Below, piece after piece: positions 37,864 through 47,885 of a stretch of DNA of 64,000 bases; position 1 is the stretch's first letter; each line of letters opens with the position of its first letter. Source of the DNA: Sphingomonas sp. (GTDB taxonomy: Bacteria > Pseudomonadota > Alphaproteobacteria > Sphingomonadales > Sphingomonadaceae). Location: the NCBI RefSeq assembly GCF_029239295.1, contig NZ_JAQZBC010000005.1, positions 186,001-250,000 of the forward strand, given 5' to 3'. The translations under genes were made by a program, and so were the position numbers. Under the pieces are notes generated by a model. The model ran no database searches. It saw only the letters and a program-made list of their open reading frames with translations, and was not told the DNA's origin.

Positions 37864-39474
37864 ATGAGCGACGGCATCTTCATTGGCGCTGGTCAGGGCG
37901 GCGAGGCGCCCCAATATCTGAACCTCAGGCGCGCCAACCGGCACGGCCTGATCGCCGGCGCGACGGGCACGGGCAAGACCGTGACGGTGCAGGGCATCAT
38001 TGAGGGCTTTTCCGCCGCCGGCGTCCCCTGCTTCGTCGCCGATGTGAAGGGCGATCTCGCCGGCCTGGCGATGCCTGGCTCACCGCAGGGCAAGACACAC
38101 GCCGCCTTTGCCGCACGCGCGGCGGCGATCGGCGACACAAGCTGGGCCTATGACGACCGGCCGGTTCAGCTCTGGGATCTGTACGGGGAACAGGGTCACG
38201 CTGTTCGCACGACCATCTCGGAAATGGGCCCGCTCTTGTTCGCCCGGTTGCTCGGCCTGAACGAGGTGCAGGAAGGCGTGATGACGATCGCCTTCCACCT
38301 CGCCGATGAGGATGGTCTGCTCCTCCTCGATCTCGATGACCTTCAGGCCATGCTGGTCCATTGCGCCGATCGGTCGGCGGAACTCACCACCCGCTATGGC
38401 AATGTTTCCAAGCAATCGATCGGCGCGATCCAGCGTTCGCTGATGCAATTGCGCAGCCAGGGCGCCGATCGCTTCTTCGGCGAACCGGCGCTCGACCTCG
38501 CCGATTTCATGCGTACCGATGATCGCGGGCGCGGTGTCGTCAACGTGCTCGCCGCCGACAAACTGATGGCCGCGCCCAAGCTCTACGCGACCTTCCTCCT
38601 GTGGCTCTTGTCGGAGCTGTTCGAGACGCTGCCGGAGATCGGCGATCCCGACCGTCCCGTGCTCTGCTTCTTCTTCGACGAAGCGCATCTGCTGTTCGAT
38701 GACGCGCCTTCGTCGCTGGTCGACAAGATCGAACAGGTCGTGCGCCTGATCCGCTCCAAGGGGGTCGGCGTCTATTTTATCACCCAGAACCCGATCGACA
38801 TCCCCGACGCCGTCGCAGGGCAGCTCAACAACCGCATCCAGCACAAGCTGAACGCCTTCACCCCGCGCGATCAAAAGGCGGTGCGAAGCGCCGCTGAGAC
38901 CTTCCGCGCCAATCCAGGCGTCGATGTTGCCGCTGCGATCACCGAATTGCAGATCGGCGAGGCATTGGTGTCGCTCCTCCAGCCCGATGGCGCGCCCTCC
39001 CCCGTCACCCGCACGCTGATCCGTCCGCCCCAGACCCGGGTCGGACCGCTCGCGTCCAACGAACGTGAAATGATTGTCACGACCGATGCGATCGGCGACC
39101 GTTACGACACGCTCATCGACCGTGAGTCAGCGGAAGAATTGCTCGCTGCAAAGGGCGCGGAGGCTGCGGCCGCAGCAGCGCAGGCCAAGGCCGAAAGTGA
39201 CATGAAAAGGGCTGAAGCGATCCGCGCCAAGGACGAGGCACGTGCTGCGAAGGCCGCCGAACGGGCCCGGATCGCGGAACAGCGGGCGGCCGGATCATCG
39301 CCCTGGGGCCGCGCCATGGACTCCGCGACCCGCGCCGCGGGCTCGTCGATCGGCCGGCAAGTGGCGAATGAGATCGGCAAGCAAGTGTTCGGCGGCAGCA
39401 CGCGGCGCAAGTCGTCCGGCAATCTGGTGGGGTCGGTGCTGCGCGGCGTACTCGGCGGACTGTTCCGGGGCTAG
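37864..39474 (+). CDS. HerA/DUF853-family helicase-like ATPase
   Basis: A 536-residue cytoplasmic ATPase of the YjgR/DUF853 group, related to the DNA translocases HerA and FtsK. Walker A is GATGTGKTVTVQ (about residues 33-44), Walker B is VLCFFFDEAHLLFDDAP (about 265-280), and a later sensor-type segment GVGVYFITQNPIDIPD is present. The C-terminal Ala/Lys/Glu-rich coiled region (about 430-490) is followed by a Gly-rich tail (GNLVGSVLRGVLGGLFRG). Its cellular job is not established. ATG 37864 follows an AGGCAG-type site; an upstream frame to 37777 crosses the terminator and is rejected. Confidence 0.92.
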   Translation: MSDGIFIGAGQGGEAPQYLNLRRANRHGLIAGATGTGKTVTVQGIIEGFSAAGVPCFVADVKGDLAGLAMPGSPQGKTHAAFAARAAAIGDTSWAYDDRPVQLWDLYGEQGHAVRTTISEMGPLLFARLLGLNEVQEGVMTIAFHLADEDGLLLLDLDDLQAMLVHCADRSAELTTRYGNVSKQSIGAIQRSLMQLRSQGADRFFGEPALDLADFMRTDDRGRGVVNVLAADKLMAAPKLYATFLLWLLSELFETLPEIGDPDRPVLCFFFDEAHLLFDDAPSSLVDKIEQVVRLIRSKGVGVYFITQNPIDIPDAVAGQLNNRIQHKLNAFTPRDQKAVRSAAETFRANPGVDVAAAITELQIGEALVSLLQPDGAPSPVTRTLIRPPQTRVGPLASNEREMIVTTDAIGDRYDTLIDRESAEELLAAKGAEAAAAAAQAKAESDMKRAEAIRAKDEARAAKAAERARIAEQRAAGSSPWGRAMDSATRAAGSSIGRQVANEIGKQVFGGSTRRKSSGNLVGSVLRGVLGGLFRG

Positions 39475-39494
39475 CCCCCGCCGCGAGCTCACGA

Positions 39495-39528
39495 AAAGGG
39501 GCGCCCGGTGCTGTCGGACGCCCTTTAT
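39495..39528 (+). terminator. Probable terminator of the DUF853 ATPase gene
   Basis: AAAGGGGCG at 39495-39503 pairs, with one bulged G, with CGCCCTTT (39519-39526), followed by ATT. It lies about 20 bp after the stop at 39474. Confidence 0.5.
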
Positions 39529-39550
39529 TCGTTACACAATCAGGAACTTA

Positions 39551-39585
39551 GCCGCCGCCCATTCCAGTTGGGAATGAGCGGCGGC
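39551..39585. terminator. Inverted repeat downstream of glnA
   Basis: GCCGCCGCCCATTCC (39551-39565), a 5-nt loop, then GGAATGAGCGGCGGC (39571-39585), with one mismatch. There is no U-run on either strand, so it may be a 3'-end stabilising or Rho-associated hairpin for glnA transcripts rather than a classic terminator. Confidence 0.55.
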
Positions 39586-39592
39586 CGGGTCC

Positions 39593-41005
39593 TTATGCGC
39601 TGTAATACATGTCGTATTCGACCGGGCTGGGGGTCATTTCCCAACGTGCAACTTCGGCCCACTTCAGCTCGACATACGCCTCGATCTGATCCTTGGTGAA
39701 CACGTCGCCCTTGAGCAGGAAGTCGTGATCTGCCAGCAGGCTGTCGAGTGCTTCACGCAGCGAAGCGCAGACCGTCGGCACCTCGGCCAGTTCGGCCGGC
39801 GGCAGATCGTACAGGTTCTTGTCCATCGCATCGCCGGGATGGATCTTGTTCTGGATACCGTCCAGGCCCGCCATCAGCAGCGCGGCATAAGCCAGATACG
39901 GGTTCGCCATCGCGTCGGGGAAGCGCACCTCGACGCGCTTCGACTTCGCGCCCGTGCCGTACGGAATACGGCAGGAGGCCGAGCGGTTGCGGCTCGAATA
40001 GGCGAGCAGGACCGGCGCCTCATAGCCCGGCACCAGCCGCTTGTAGCTGTTGGTGGTCGGGTTGGTGAAGGCGTTGATCGCCTTGGCATGCTTGATGATG
40101 CCGCCGATGAAATAGAGGCAGGTATCGCTCAGCCCGGCATAACCATTGCCGGCAAACAGCGGGTTGCCCTTCTCCCAGATTGAGAAGTGCGTGTGCATGC
40201 CAGAGCCGTTATCTTCCTTGATCGGCTTGGGCATGAAGGTCGCCGACTTGCCATAGGCATGCGCAACCTGGTGCACGACATACTTGTAGATCTGCATGCG
40301 GTCGGCGGTGGTGGTCAGCGTGCCGAAGGTGAGCCCCAGTTCGTGCTGCGCAGCCGCCACCTCATGGTGGTGCTTGTCGCACGGCAGGCCCATTTCGAGC
40401 ATGGTCGATACCATCTCGCCGCGGATATCGACAGCGCTGTCGACCGGCGCAACCGGGAAATAGCCGCCCTTGGCCCGCGGCCGGTGTGCCAGGTTGCCGC
40501 CCTCATAAGCGCGGCCCGTGTTGGTCGGCAGCTCGATATCGTCGATCTTGAAGTAGGACTCGGCGTAGTTCGTATCGAACTGCACGTTGTCGAACATGAA
40601 GAACTCGGCTTCCGGACCGACATAGACCGTGTCGCCGATCCCGGTGGAGGCGACATAGGCCTCCGCACGCTTCGCCGTCGTGCGCGGGTCACGGGTGTAG
40701 CCCTCGCCGGTCGACGGCTCGAGAATGTCGCAGAACACGATCAGCATTGGCGTTGCCGAGAACGGATCGGTGTAGATCGCGTCCAGATCCGGCTTCAGGA
40801 TCATGTCGCTCTCGTTAATCGCCTTCCAGCCTTCGATCGACGATCCGTCGAACATCAGGCCGTCCGTCCACTCGTCCTCGCCCATCACGCTGGCGACCAT
40901 GGTCAGGTGCTGCCACTTGCCCTTGGGGTCGGTGAAGCGAAGATCGACCCACTCGATCTCTTCTTCCTTGATACGCTTGATGACGTCTGCGGCGGTCGTT
41001 GCCAT
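39593..41005 (-). CDS. glnA: Glutamine synthetase, type I
   Basis: A 470-residue GS I-beta enzyme making glutamine from glutamate, ammonia and ATP, assembled as a dodecamer. Recognised from [20 protein letters not shown], the metal-ligand segments [11 protein letters not shown] and [25 protein letters not shown], and the ATP site region ASCRIPYG. The adenylylation tyrosine lies in [11 protein letters not shown] (about residue 398), so activity is expected to be tuned by GlnE. A GAGGAAG ribosome site precedes the ATG. It is cotranscribed with glnB, 91 bp downstream of it, from a sigma-54 promoter. Confidence 0.98.
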   Translation of the reverse strand: MATTAADVIKRIKEEEIEWVDLRFTDPKGKWQHLTMVASVMGEDEWTDGLMFDGSSIEGWKAINESDMILKPDLDAIYTDPFSATPMLIVFCDILEPSTGEGYTRDPRTTAKRAEAYVASTGIGDTVYVGPEAEFFMFDNVQFDTNYAESYFKIDDIELPTNTGRAYEGGNLAHRPRAKGGYFPVAPVDSAVDIRGEMVSTMLEMGLPCDKHHHEVAAAQHELGLTFGTLTTTADRMQIYKYVVHQVAHAYGKSATFMPKPIKEDNGSGMHTHFSIWEKGNPLFAGNGYAGLSDTCLYFIGGIIKHAKAINAFTNPTTNSYKRLVPGYEAPVLLAYSSRNRSASCRIPYGTGAKSKRVEVRFPDAMANPYLAYAALLMAGLDGIQNKIHPGDAMDKNLYDLPPAELAEVPTVCASLREALDSLLADHDFLLKGDVFTKDQIEAYVELKWAEVARWEMTPSPVEYDMYYSA

Positions 41006-41096
41006 TGCTCTGATCTTCCTCTGCGGGTTCCTGGCTGGCCAGGACTTTTTCGATGCCGGGGCAGTCCGATTCTACGCCGGACTGGTTGAAAAGGGT

Positions 41097-41639
<543 letters not shown>

Positions 41640-43853
41640 TCAGCGAACCCCGGTCGGAACCGGCGACGCGCCAGCTCCCGGCTTGGGCGTAACGGCCTTG
41701 GTCGTATTGGCGAGGTTCTGCTGCGCCCAATGCGCCTCATCGATGACATAGAGGCGGATCAACTGCGCCTGTTCCGGCGTCAGCACCTTGGCGAAGCTCA
41801 CCATGCCGCGGTCCTTCAGCATCCCGTCGATCAGGATCGCCTTCCACGTGTCCGGGTCGCCGAGCGTGGCCGAACGCTGCAGGTTCGGCAGCACCCCGCC
41901 GCCTCCCGCGCTGGCGCCGTGGCAGACCTGACAATAGCGACCGAACAGCGCCTGCCCCTGCGCCACCTGCTGCGGCGTTGCCTTGTTCTCGGGTAACGTC
42001 ACCGGCGTCGAATCCTGCGGCTGGGTGCCAGGCAACTGAACCTTGCCGCCCAGCTTGAACACCAAGAGGCGCGGCACGTTGGGCACGTCCCGCGCCTTGC
42101 CGATCGCATAGCCGATCGACAGCGGCAGCGCGCCACCCCGCCCGGCAAGCACCGCGACATATTGGTCGTTACCGATCATGAAGGTGGAGGCGCCCGCCAT
42201 GATTCCGGTGCCGACCGGATAGGAGAAAAGCTGCTTGCCGGTATCTGCGGCATAGGCGCGGAACTCGCCCAAGGCCGTCCCCTGGAAGACGAGATTGCCC
42301 GCGGTCGTCATCGTGCCGCCGTTCCACGGCGTCGCATAATCGACGGTCCAGCGCGCCTTGTTGGCGACCGGGTCCCAGGCGACGAGACGGCCGGTGGCAC
42401 CGGCGATCGCCTGCTTTACCGCCGCCGCATCACGCGGGTACATCGCATTGCCAAGATCCTGGCCGACATTGAAACCGAGCGGCTTGGCTTGATCGAGCGG
42501 CGATGAAGGATTGAGATAGGCCGATCCGACGATCTGCGCCGGGATATAGGCGAGGCCGACGTTCGGGTTGAAACTCATCGGCTGCCAATTGTGCGCGGCG
42601 ATGGCACTGGGCGTCGCCACGAACGGCTTGCCCGTCTTGTAATAGCGCGCCTCCGGGTTCTCGATCGGACGCCCGGACTTCAGGTCATAACCGGTCGCCC
42701 AATTGACGCCGGGGATAAACTGGCCGGCGTTGATCAGCTTCCCGTTCGTCCGGTCGACGACATAGAAGAATCCGTTCTTGGGCGCCTGCATCAACACGCG
42801 GCGTTGCTGGCCGCCGATGTTGAGCGTGGCGAGATTGATCGGCTGCGTCGCGGTGAAATCCCACGTCTCGCCCGGCGTCTCCTGATAGTGCCAGACATAT
42901 TCGCCGGTATCGGGCTTCAGCGCGACGATCGAGGACAGGAAGAGGTTGTCACCCTTCCCCTCGCTCCGCAGGCCGTGGTTCCAGGGTGAGCCATTACCGA
43001 CGCCAAGATACAGCTGATCGAGCTCGGCGTCATAAACGATCGAATCCCACACCGTGCCGCCGCCGCCGGACTGCTTCCACTGACCGTTTTCGGACCAGGT
43101 CGGTGCGACCTTTGCCATCGCCGCGTCGCTCGCCTCGCCATCGGGCGCGCCGGTCGGGTTGGGAACGGTGTAGAAGCGCCACTTCTTCGCGCCCGTCGCG
43201 GCGTTATAGGCGGTGACGTAGCCGCGTACGCCAAACTCGGCGCCGCCGTTGCCGATCATCACCATCCCCTTCACGACGCGCGGCGCGCCCGTGATGGTGT
43301 ACGGCTTTGAATTGTCGGTGGTCTGGACCGACCAGTCAGGCTTGCCCGTCGCAGCGTCCAGCGCGATCAGCCGCCCGTCGATCGTCCCGACGTACAAGCG
43401 CCCCTTCCAAGCCGCGACGCCGCGATTGACGACATCACAGCACGCTTCCACGCCCTTCTGCTTGTCGACACCCGGATCATATTCCCACAATTTCTGTCCG
43501 GTGCCGGCGTCATAGGCGAATACCTTCGACCAGGGCCCCGTGACGAAGAGCTTGCCGTCGATGACGACGGGCGTCGCTTCCTGTCCACGCGCATCGGGCA
43601 TGTCGGCATACCAGGCGAGACCTAACTGCCCGACATTGCCGGCGTTGATCTGCGTCAGCGGGGAGAAGCGCTGCTCCTGATAGTTGAAGCCAGCCATTGC
43701 CCAGTCGCGGCCGTCGCCACCGGTAGTCAGCAGCGCGGCGTCGACCTTGCCCACCCCAGTGGTAGCAGCGCGATCGGGTGCTTTCTCGGTGGGTGTCCCC
43801 GCCTTGCACGCAGACAGCGCGAGCGCCGCGATCAGCGCATAACCAAGCCGCAT
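41640..43853 (-). CDS. PQQ-dependent alcohol dehydrogenase with C-terminal cytochrome c, lipoprotein
   Basis: A 737-residue quinohemoprotein. It starts at ATG 43853 behind GGGGAGAGGAAG. The N-terminus MRLGYALIAALALSAC carries a lipobox (LSAC), so it should be an exported lipoprotein. An eight-bladed PQQ propeller follows, with the adjacent cysteine pair EACCDVV (about residue 137), tryptophan-docking repeats (AYDAGTGQKLWEYD, ALDAATGKPDWSV) and GETWDFTA near the active site. The residue two after the presumed catalytic Asp is Thr, not the Asp typical of lanthanide enzymes, suggesting Ca. The C-terminal heme domain has CQVCH (about 639-643). No pqq synthesis genes are in the window. A frame extension to 43931 crosses a palindrome and is rejected. 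Confidence 0.93.
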   Translation of the reverse strand: MRLGYALIAALALSACKAGTPTEKAPDRAATTGVGKVDAALLTTGGDGRDWAMAGFNYQEQRFSPLTQINAGNVGQLGLAWYADMPDARGQEATPVVIDGKLFVTGPWSKVFAYDAGTGQKLWEYDPGVDKQKGVEACCDVVNRGVAAWKGRLYVGTIDGRLIALDAATGKPDWSVQTTDNSKPYTITGAPRVVKGMVMIGNGGAEFGVRGYVTAYNAATGAKKWRFYTVPNPTGAPDGEASDAAMAKVAPTWSENGQWKQSGGGGTVWDSIVYDAELDQLYLGVGNGSPWNHGLRSEGKGDNLFLSSIVALKPDTGEYVWHYQETPGETWDFTATQPINLATLNIGGQQRRVLMQAPKNGFFYVVDRTNGKLINAGQFIPGVNWATGYDLKSGRPIENPEARYYKTGKPFVATPSAIAAHNWQPMSFNPNVGLAYIPAQIVGSAYLNPSSPLDQAKPLGFNVGQDLGNAMYPRDAAAVKQAIAGATGRLVAWDPVANKARWTVDYATPWNGGTMTTAGNLVFQGTALGEFRAYAADTGKQLFSYPVGTGIMAGASTFMIGNDQYVAVLAGRGGALPLSIGYAIGKARDVPNVPRLLVFKLGGKVQLPGTQPQDSTPVTLPENKATPQQVAQGQALFGRYCQVCHGASAGGGGVLPNLQRSATLGDPDTWKAILIDGMLKDRGMVSFAKVLTPEQAQLIRLYVIDEAHWAQQNLANTTKAVTPKPGAGASPVPTGVR

Positions 43854-43925
43854 CTTCCTCTCCCCCGCCCCTCGCTGAGGCTTTGGACGGGAGACTGACG
43901 CAGGTTGGTTCGGAAGGGAAGTGGC

Positions 43926-43953
43926 GATCACCTGTCACAATGGACAGGTGATC
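43926..43953. promoter_or_regulatory. 28-bp perfect palindrome between map and the PQQ dehydrogenase
   Basis: GATCACCTGTC (43926-43936), ACAATG, GACAGGTGATC (43943-43953). It lies 73 bp upstream of the PQQ dehydrogenase ATG and 45 bp after the map stop. No T-run follows on either strand, so an operator for the dehydrogenase is more likely than a terminator for map. Confidence 0.6.
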
Positions 43954-43998
43954 ACGGCCAGGCGGCGCCGGCCCGAAAGGTGCGGCGCTATCGTCAGG

Positions 43999-44826
43999 TC
44001 AGAAGTAGGGTGGCTTATGCAGGCCGGCGGGGGAGACGGTGAAGATCTCGCACCCGTCCTCGGTAATGCCGATCGAATGCTCGAACTGCGCCGACAACGA
44101 CCGATCGCGCGTCACGGCCGTCCAGCCATCGTCGAGCAGCTTCACGTCGGGGCGGCCGATGTTGATCATTGGCTCGATCGTGAAGATCATGCCGGGCTTC
44201 AGTTCGGGGCCGGTACCCGGGCGGCCAACATGCACCACCTCCGGCGCATCATGGAACAGGCGGCCCAAGCCGTGCCCGCAGAAATCGCGCACGACGCCAT
44301 AGCGGTGAGATTCGGCATAACGCTGGATCACATGGGCGACGTCGCCCATGGTGTTGCCGGGCTTGGCCTGCTCGATGCCGAGCATCAGGCACTCGTAGGT
44401 GACGTCAACCAGGCGCCGGGCCTTCAGCGGCACGTCACCGATCAGGTACATGCGCGACGAATCGCCATGCCAGCCATCGACGATCGGGGTCACGTCGACA
44501 TTGACGACATCGCCCGACTTCAGCGTCTTTTCGCTAGGGATGCCGTGGCACACGACATGGTTGATCGAGATGCAGCAGCTATGCGTGTAGCCGCGATAGC
44601 CAAGCGTCGCCGGCACCGCCCCGCGGCTGGTGATGAAGTCATACACCAGCCGGTCGATCTCCGCCGTGGTCACGCCGGGCACCATGTGCGGCACGATCAT
44701 GTCCAGGGTTTCAGCGGCCAGCCTGCCTGCGGCGTGCATGCCGGCGAAGGCGTCGGGTCCATGAAGCTTGATCGCTCCATTGCGTCCCAGCGGCGCATCG
44801 CTGGTCACGGTCACATATTCGGTCAT
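43999..44826 (-). CDS. map: Methionine aminopeptidase, type I
   Basis: A 275-residue metalloprotease removing initiator Met from nascent proteins. The five metal ligands are recognisable: Asp residues in VNVDVTPIVDGWHGDSSRMY, His in GHGLGRLFHDAPEVVH, Glu in FTIEPMINIG and Glu in QFEHSIGIT. The substrate-binding His segment YTHSCCISINHVVCHGIP is also present. The N-terminal 30 residues are a variable extension. It is divergent from the CinA-type gene by 53 bp. Confidence 0.97.
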   Translation of the reverse strand: MTEYVTVTSDAPLGRNGAIKLHGPDAFAGMHAAGRLAAETLDMIVPHMVPGVTTAEIDRLVYDFITSRGAVPATLGYRGYTHSCCISINHVVCHGIPSEKTLKSGDVVNVDVTPIVDGWHGDSSRMYLIGDVPLKARRLVDVTYECLMLGIEQAKPGNTMGDVAHVIQRYAESHRYGVVRDFCGHGLGRLFHDAPEVVHVGRPGTGPELKPGMIFTIEPMINIGRPDVKLLDDGWTAVTRDRSLSAQFEHSIGITEDGCEIFTVSPAGLHKPPYF

Positions 44827-44879
44827 GCCCGCGGATATAGCGTGACGGGCGCACTTTTGCGAGGCTATGCCCGTACCGC

Positions 44880-45638
44880 ATGAACAGCGAACGCATCTGG
44901 ACCGCCGCTCTTGTGGTGATCGGGGACGAGATTCTCTCCGGGCGCACGCAGGACAAGAATGTCGCGCAGATCGCGCAATGGCTCAACGTTCAGGGCATTC
45001 GCTTGGTCGAGGTTCGCGTGGTGCCCGACCGGCAGGACGCGATCGTGGAGGCAGTGAACACGCTGCGCGCTCGCAACGACTATCTGTTCACCACCGGCGG
45101 CATCGGGCCGACCCATGACGACATCACGGTGGACGCGATCGCCGCCGCGCTGGGCGTAGGTGTCATCCATCACCCCAAGGCTGTGGCTGTGCTGGAACGC
45201 TATTATGCCGCGCGCGGCGGTATCAGCGACGCGCGGCTGCGCATGGCGCGCGTGCCGGAAGGCGCCAGCCTGATCGAGAACCGCATGTCGGGCGCACCCG
45301 GCATCCACGTCGCCAACATTTTCATCATGGCCGGTGTGCCCAACATAACGGCGGGGATGCTCGACGCGCTGACCGGCACGCTTGAGGGAGGCAGGCCCGT
45401 CGTTAGCCGGCAGATCGGCTGCTGGGTCGCCGAGAGCGAGATTGCAGACCTGTTGAGCGCCGCGGAGCGGGCCCATGCCGGCGTGGCGATCGGCAGCTAT
45501 CCCTTCTTCCGCGACGGGCGTACCGGCGCCAATTTCGTGGTGCGCTCGTCAGACCCGGCCGCGGTCGATGCCTGCATCATGGATCTGACAGCGGCGCTCG
45601 AAGCAGCCGGCCACACCGTCTTTCCGGACGGGATCTAA
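44880..45638 (+). CDS. CinA N-terminal-type (MoCF) protein
   Basis: A 252-residue member of the COG1058 group: the molybdopterin-binding (MoaB/Mog-like) domain of CinA, without the C-terminal NMN-deamidase domain. Motifs are AALVVIGDEILSGRTQDKN, TTGGIGPTHDDITVDAIA and MAGVPNI. The full-length relatives hydrolyse ADP-ribose in NAD recycling; the stand-alone form has no clear assigned job. It is convergent with the diguanylate cyclase gene, 13 bp apart. Confidence 0.93.
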   Translation: MNSERIWTAALVVIGDEILSGRTQDKNVAQIAQWLNVQGIRLVEVRVVPDRQDAIVEAVNTLRARNDYLFTTGGIGPTHDDITVDAIAAALGVGVIHHPKAVAVLERYYAARGGISDARLRMARVPEGASLIENRMSGAPGIHVANIFIMAGVPNITAGMLDALTGTLEGGRPVVSRQIGCWVAESEIADLLSAAERAHAGVAIGSYPFFRDGRTGANFVVRSSDPAAVDACIMDLTAALEAAGHTVFPDGI

Positions 45639-45661
45639 AAAACGGCGCGGATCAGCCGCGC
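45637..45661 (-). terminator. Terminator of the diguanylate cyclase gene
   Basis: On the minus strand, GCGCGG, CTGAT, CCGCGC, then CG and six T residues. The stem contains the TGA stop codon of the diguanylate cyclase gene, and the T-run overlaps the cinA-like stop on the other strand. Confidence 0.75.
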
Positions 45662-46509
45662 AGTTCGGCACTGCTCAGAATGCGCGCGCGCCCGCGATGC
45701 TTCGCCTCGTACAACGCGGCGTCAGCGCGCCGTGTCGCTTCCTCGAACGTAGAGCGAGAGACAGCGGTGGTACCGGCGGAAAAGCTGAGCGGCCGATCGC
45801 CGACATGCGCCAGCGGATCGGCGCGCAGCCGCTCCGCGATCCGCATCAGCACGGCCTGTGCGACCGCCTCTGTCGCGCCCGGAAAGTAGATCAGGAATTC
45901 TTCGCCGCCCCACCGTGCGACCATGTCCGTCCGCCTCACCGCGGCAACCAGCATGTGCGCGAAATCGTGCAGCACCCGATCTCCCGTCTCGTGCCCCAGC
46001 AAGTCGTTGACCAGCTTGAAATGGTCGAGGTCCACCAGCGCCAACGCACCAGCCGTATGATGCTCCGGCATCGCGTCGAGTTGCGCCAACAGGCCACGCC
46101 GGTTGAGCACGCTGGTCAGCGGATCCTGGCTAGCCTCCCGATTGAGCGAGCGCATCCGCTCCGCCGTCGCCTGCGCCGCGCGGTTGATGCCGGCGAGCAG
46201 CCGCGCCGCAAGATCGTTTCCCGACACCAATGGCACGCTTGGCACTTGTCCTTCTTCGGCGTCGTCCAGTGCCTTGGCCGCGAGGTGAATGGGGGCGAGC
46301 AATGCGAAGATGCCAGCCAACGCCATTGCCAGCCCCAGCACCGTCGCCCCGATCACGACCAGCAATCCCGTCAGGTCGAGGCGGTGAGTCACCGCCGCCC
46401 AGGCAACAAAGCCCAGGAGCGGCAGGTGAGTCGACACGAAGCAGACCGCGAAAATCCGCAGTTGCAGGCTTCGCGGGAAAATGAATGAGCTTGCCTGGTA
46501 CAAGCGCAT
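45652..46509 (-). CDS. Membrane diguanylate cyclase
   Basis: A 285-residue protein with two N-terminal membrane helices (about residues 10-32 and 40-65), a short linker like a degenerate HAMP region (about 66-115), and a GGDEF domain that makes cyclic di-GMP from two GTP. The active-site loop reads GGEEF. The product-inhibition site RRTD lies five residues upstream, so feedback control is expected. DPLTSVLNRRGLL and LVDLDHFKLVNDLLGHETGD complete the domain. I start at ATG 46509 (MRLYQASSF). There is no periplasmic sensor domain of any size, so its input is unclear. Confidence 0.93.
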   Translation of the reverse strand: MRLYQASSFIFPRSLQLRIFAVCFVSTHLPLLGFVAWAAVTHRLDLTGLLVVIGATVLGLAMALAGIFALLAPIHLAAKALDDAEEGQVPSVPLVSGNDLAARLLAGINRAAQATAERMRSLNREASQDPLTSVLNRRGLLAQLDAMPEHHTAGALALVDLDHFKLVNDLLGHETGDRVLHDFAHMLVAAVRRTDMVARWGGEEFLIYFPGATEAVAQAVLMRIAERLRADPLAHVGDRPLSFSAGTTAVSRSTFEEATRRADAALYEAKHRGRARILSSAELRG

Positions 46510-46627
46510 ACGGGCCCTATCCTCCGTCCGGACGCCGGCATCAGCGTCGCCAATCAGCCTTGGCAACGCGCACCTTACTCAAAGATTGACGACCGGACGA
46601 GGATACAGCCGAATACGACCGGCCGAG

Positions 46628-47761
46628 TCAGCCGTCGATCAGGCCCATCATCCGCTCAACCGATTCGGCAAACTCCAGCTTGAAGTCCTGCACCACCTGT
46701 CCGGCAGGCCGGACCTGATCGACCAGGCCCACACCCTGCCCGACGAAATAGGTGACCATGTCGCGGGCCGCCGGATCGCCTTTTTGCGCGGCGACGTCAC
46801 AGGCGCGGATCGCTGGCTCGCTAATCAGGCTTTGATACGGCATCGGCAGCGGGCCAGGTGAATTCGGCCCATCCCATGCATCCGTCCATGCCGAGCGCAA
46901 CTGGCGCGACGGCTTACCCGTGCGGCTCTTCGACCGCACTGTATCGCGCGACGTGGCGGCAACCATTTTCTCCCGGAAGACGTCGGAGCATTCGCTCTCC
47001 GGCGTCGCGAGCCAGACCGATCCGGTCCACACGCCGTCCGCCCCCATCGCCATGGCGCCGGCCATCTGTGCCCCCGTCATGATCCCACCGGCCGCGAGGA
47101 TCGGCACACGCTTTCCTTGCGCCTCCAGCGCGCGGATCACCTCCGGCACGAGCACCATGGTTGACACCTCGCCGCAATGGCCGCCCGCCTCGCCGCCCTG
47201 AACCACCAGGATATCGACCCCGGCCTCCACCTGTCGCAGCGCATGTTCCTTCGCACCGACCAACGCCGCGACGGGAACGCCGCGCTCGCGTCCCATGTCG
47301 ATCATCGCCTGCGGCGGAACGCCCAGCGCATTGGCGATCAGCTTGATCGGATGGCGGAACGCGACATCGAGCATCGCCAGCGCCAGGTTGGGGTCGAACG
47401 GGGCCGGCGCGTTGCTGTCGGAACGCTCCTCCGGCATCGAGAAATGATGCTTTTGCGCCAGTTCGCCGACAAAGGCGCGATGCTCGGCCGGCACCTTGTC
47501 CATGATCGAGGCCCGGGTCAGCCCCTTCGCCCCACCCGTCGCGAGGTTCTCCGGAATCAGGACATCGAGACCGTAAGGCTTGCCGTCGACATGCGCGTCG
47601 ATCCACGCGAGCTCGGTCTCTAGGCTTTCCAGTGTGTGCCCGGTTGCGCCCAGAACGCCAAAGCCACCCGCCCGGCTGACCGCCGCCACCACATCGCGAC
47701 AATGGCTGAAGGCGAGCAGCGGAAAATCGACGCCCAGCATCGCGCAGATTGGCGATTTCAT
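46628..47761 (-). CDS. Nitronate monooxygenase family flavoprotein
   Basis: A 377-residue FMN-dependent TIM-barrel enzyme of the 2-nitropropane dioxygenase family. Visible are CAMLGVDFPLLAFSHC at the start, VAALVGAKEHALRQVEAGVDILVVQG, AGGHCGEVSTMVLVPEV, and the phosphate-binding AAGGIMTGAQMAGAMAMGADGV. The group oxidises nitronates, though several members act on other substrates such as enoyl thioesters. The start at 47761 (MKSPICAMLG) is well placed. It is monocistronic between the cyclase and the porin-like gene. Confidence 0.92.
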   Translation of the reverse strand: MKSPICAMLGVDFPLLAFSHCRDVVAAVSRAGGFGVLGATGHTLESLETELAWIDAHVDGKPYGLDVLIPENLATGGAKGLTRASIMDKVPAEHRAFVGELAQKHHFSMPEERSDSNAPAPFDPNLALAMLDVAFRHPIKLIANALGVPPQAMIDMGRERGVPVAALVGAKEHALRQVEAGVDILVVQGGEAGGHCGEVSTMVLVPEVIRALEAQGKRVPILAAGGIMTGAQMAGAMAMGADGVWTGSVWLATPESECSDVFREKMVAATSRDTVRSKSRTGKPSRQLRSAWTDAWDGPNSPGPLPMPYQSLISEPAIRACDVAAQKGDPAARDMVTYFVGQGVGLVDQVRPAGQVVQDFKLEFAESVERMMGLIDG

Positions 47762-47885
47762 TCATCTTCTCCCACGGTGTTTTGCAGCTTTGTTGCCGTT
47801 TCGGCCGGGGAAGAAAAGGTCTTCGATGCGATTCCTGCGCGGGAATGCAGCCGCCATTCAGCAGGCTGAAGACCCGCGCACGATG

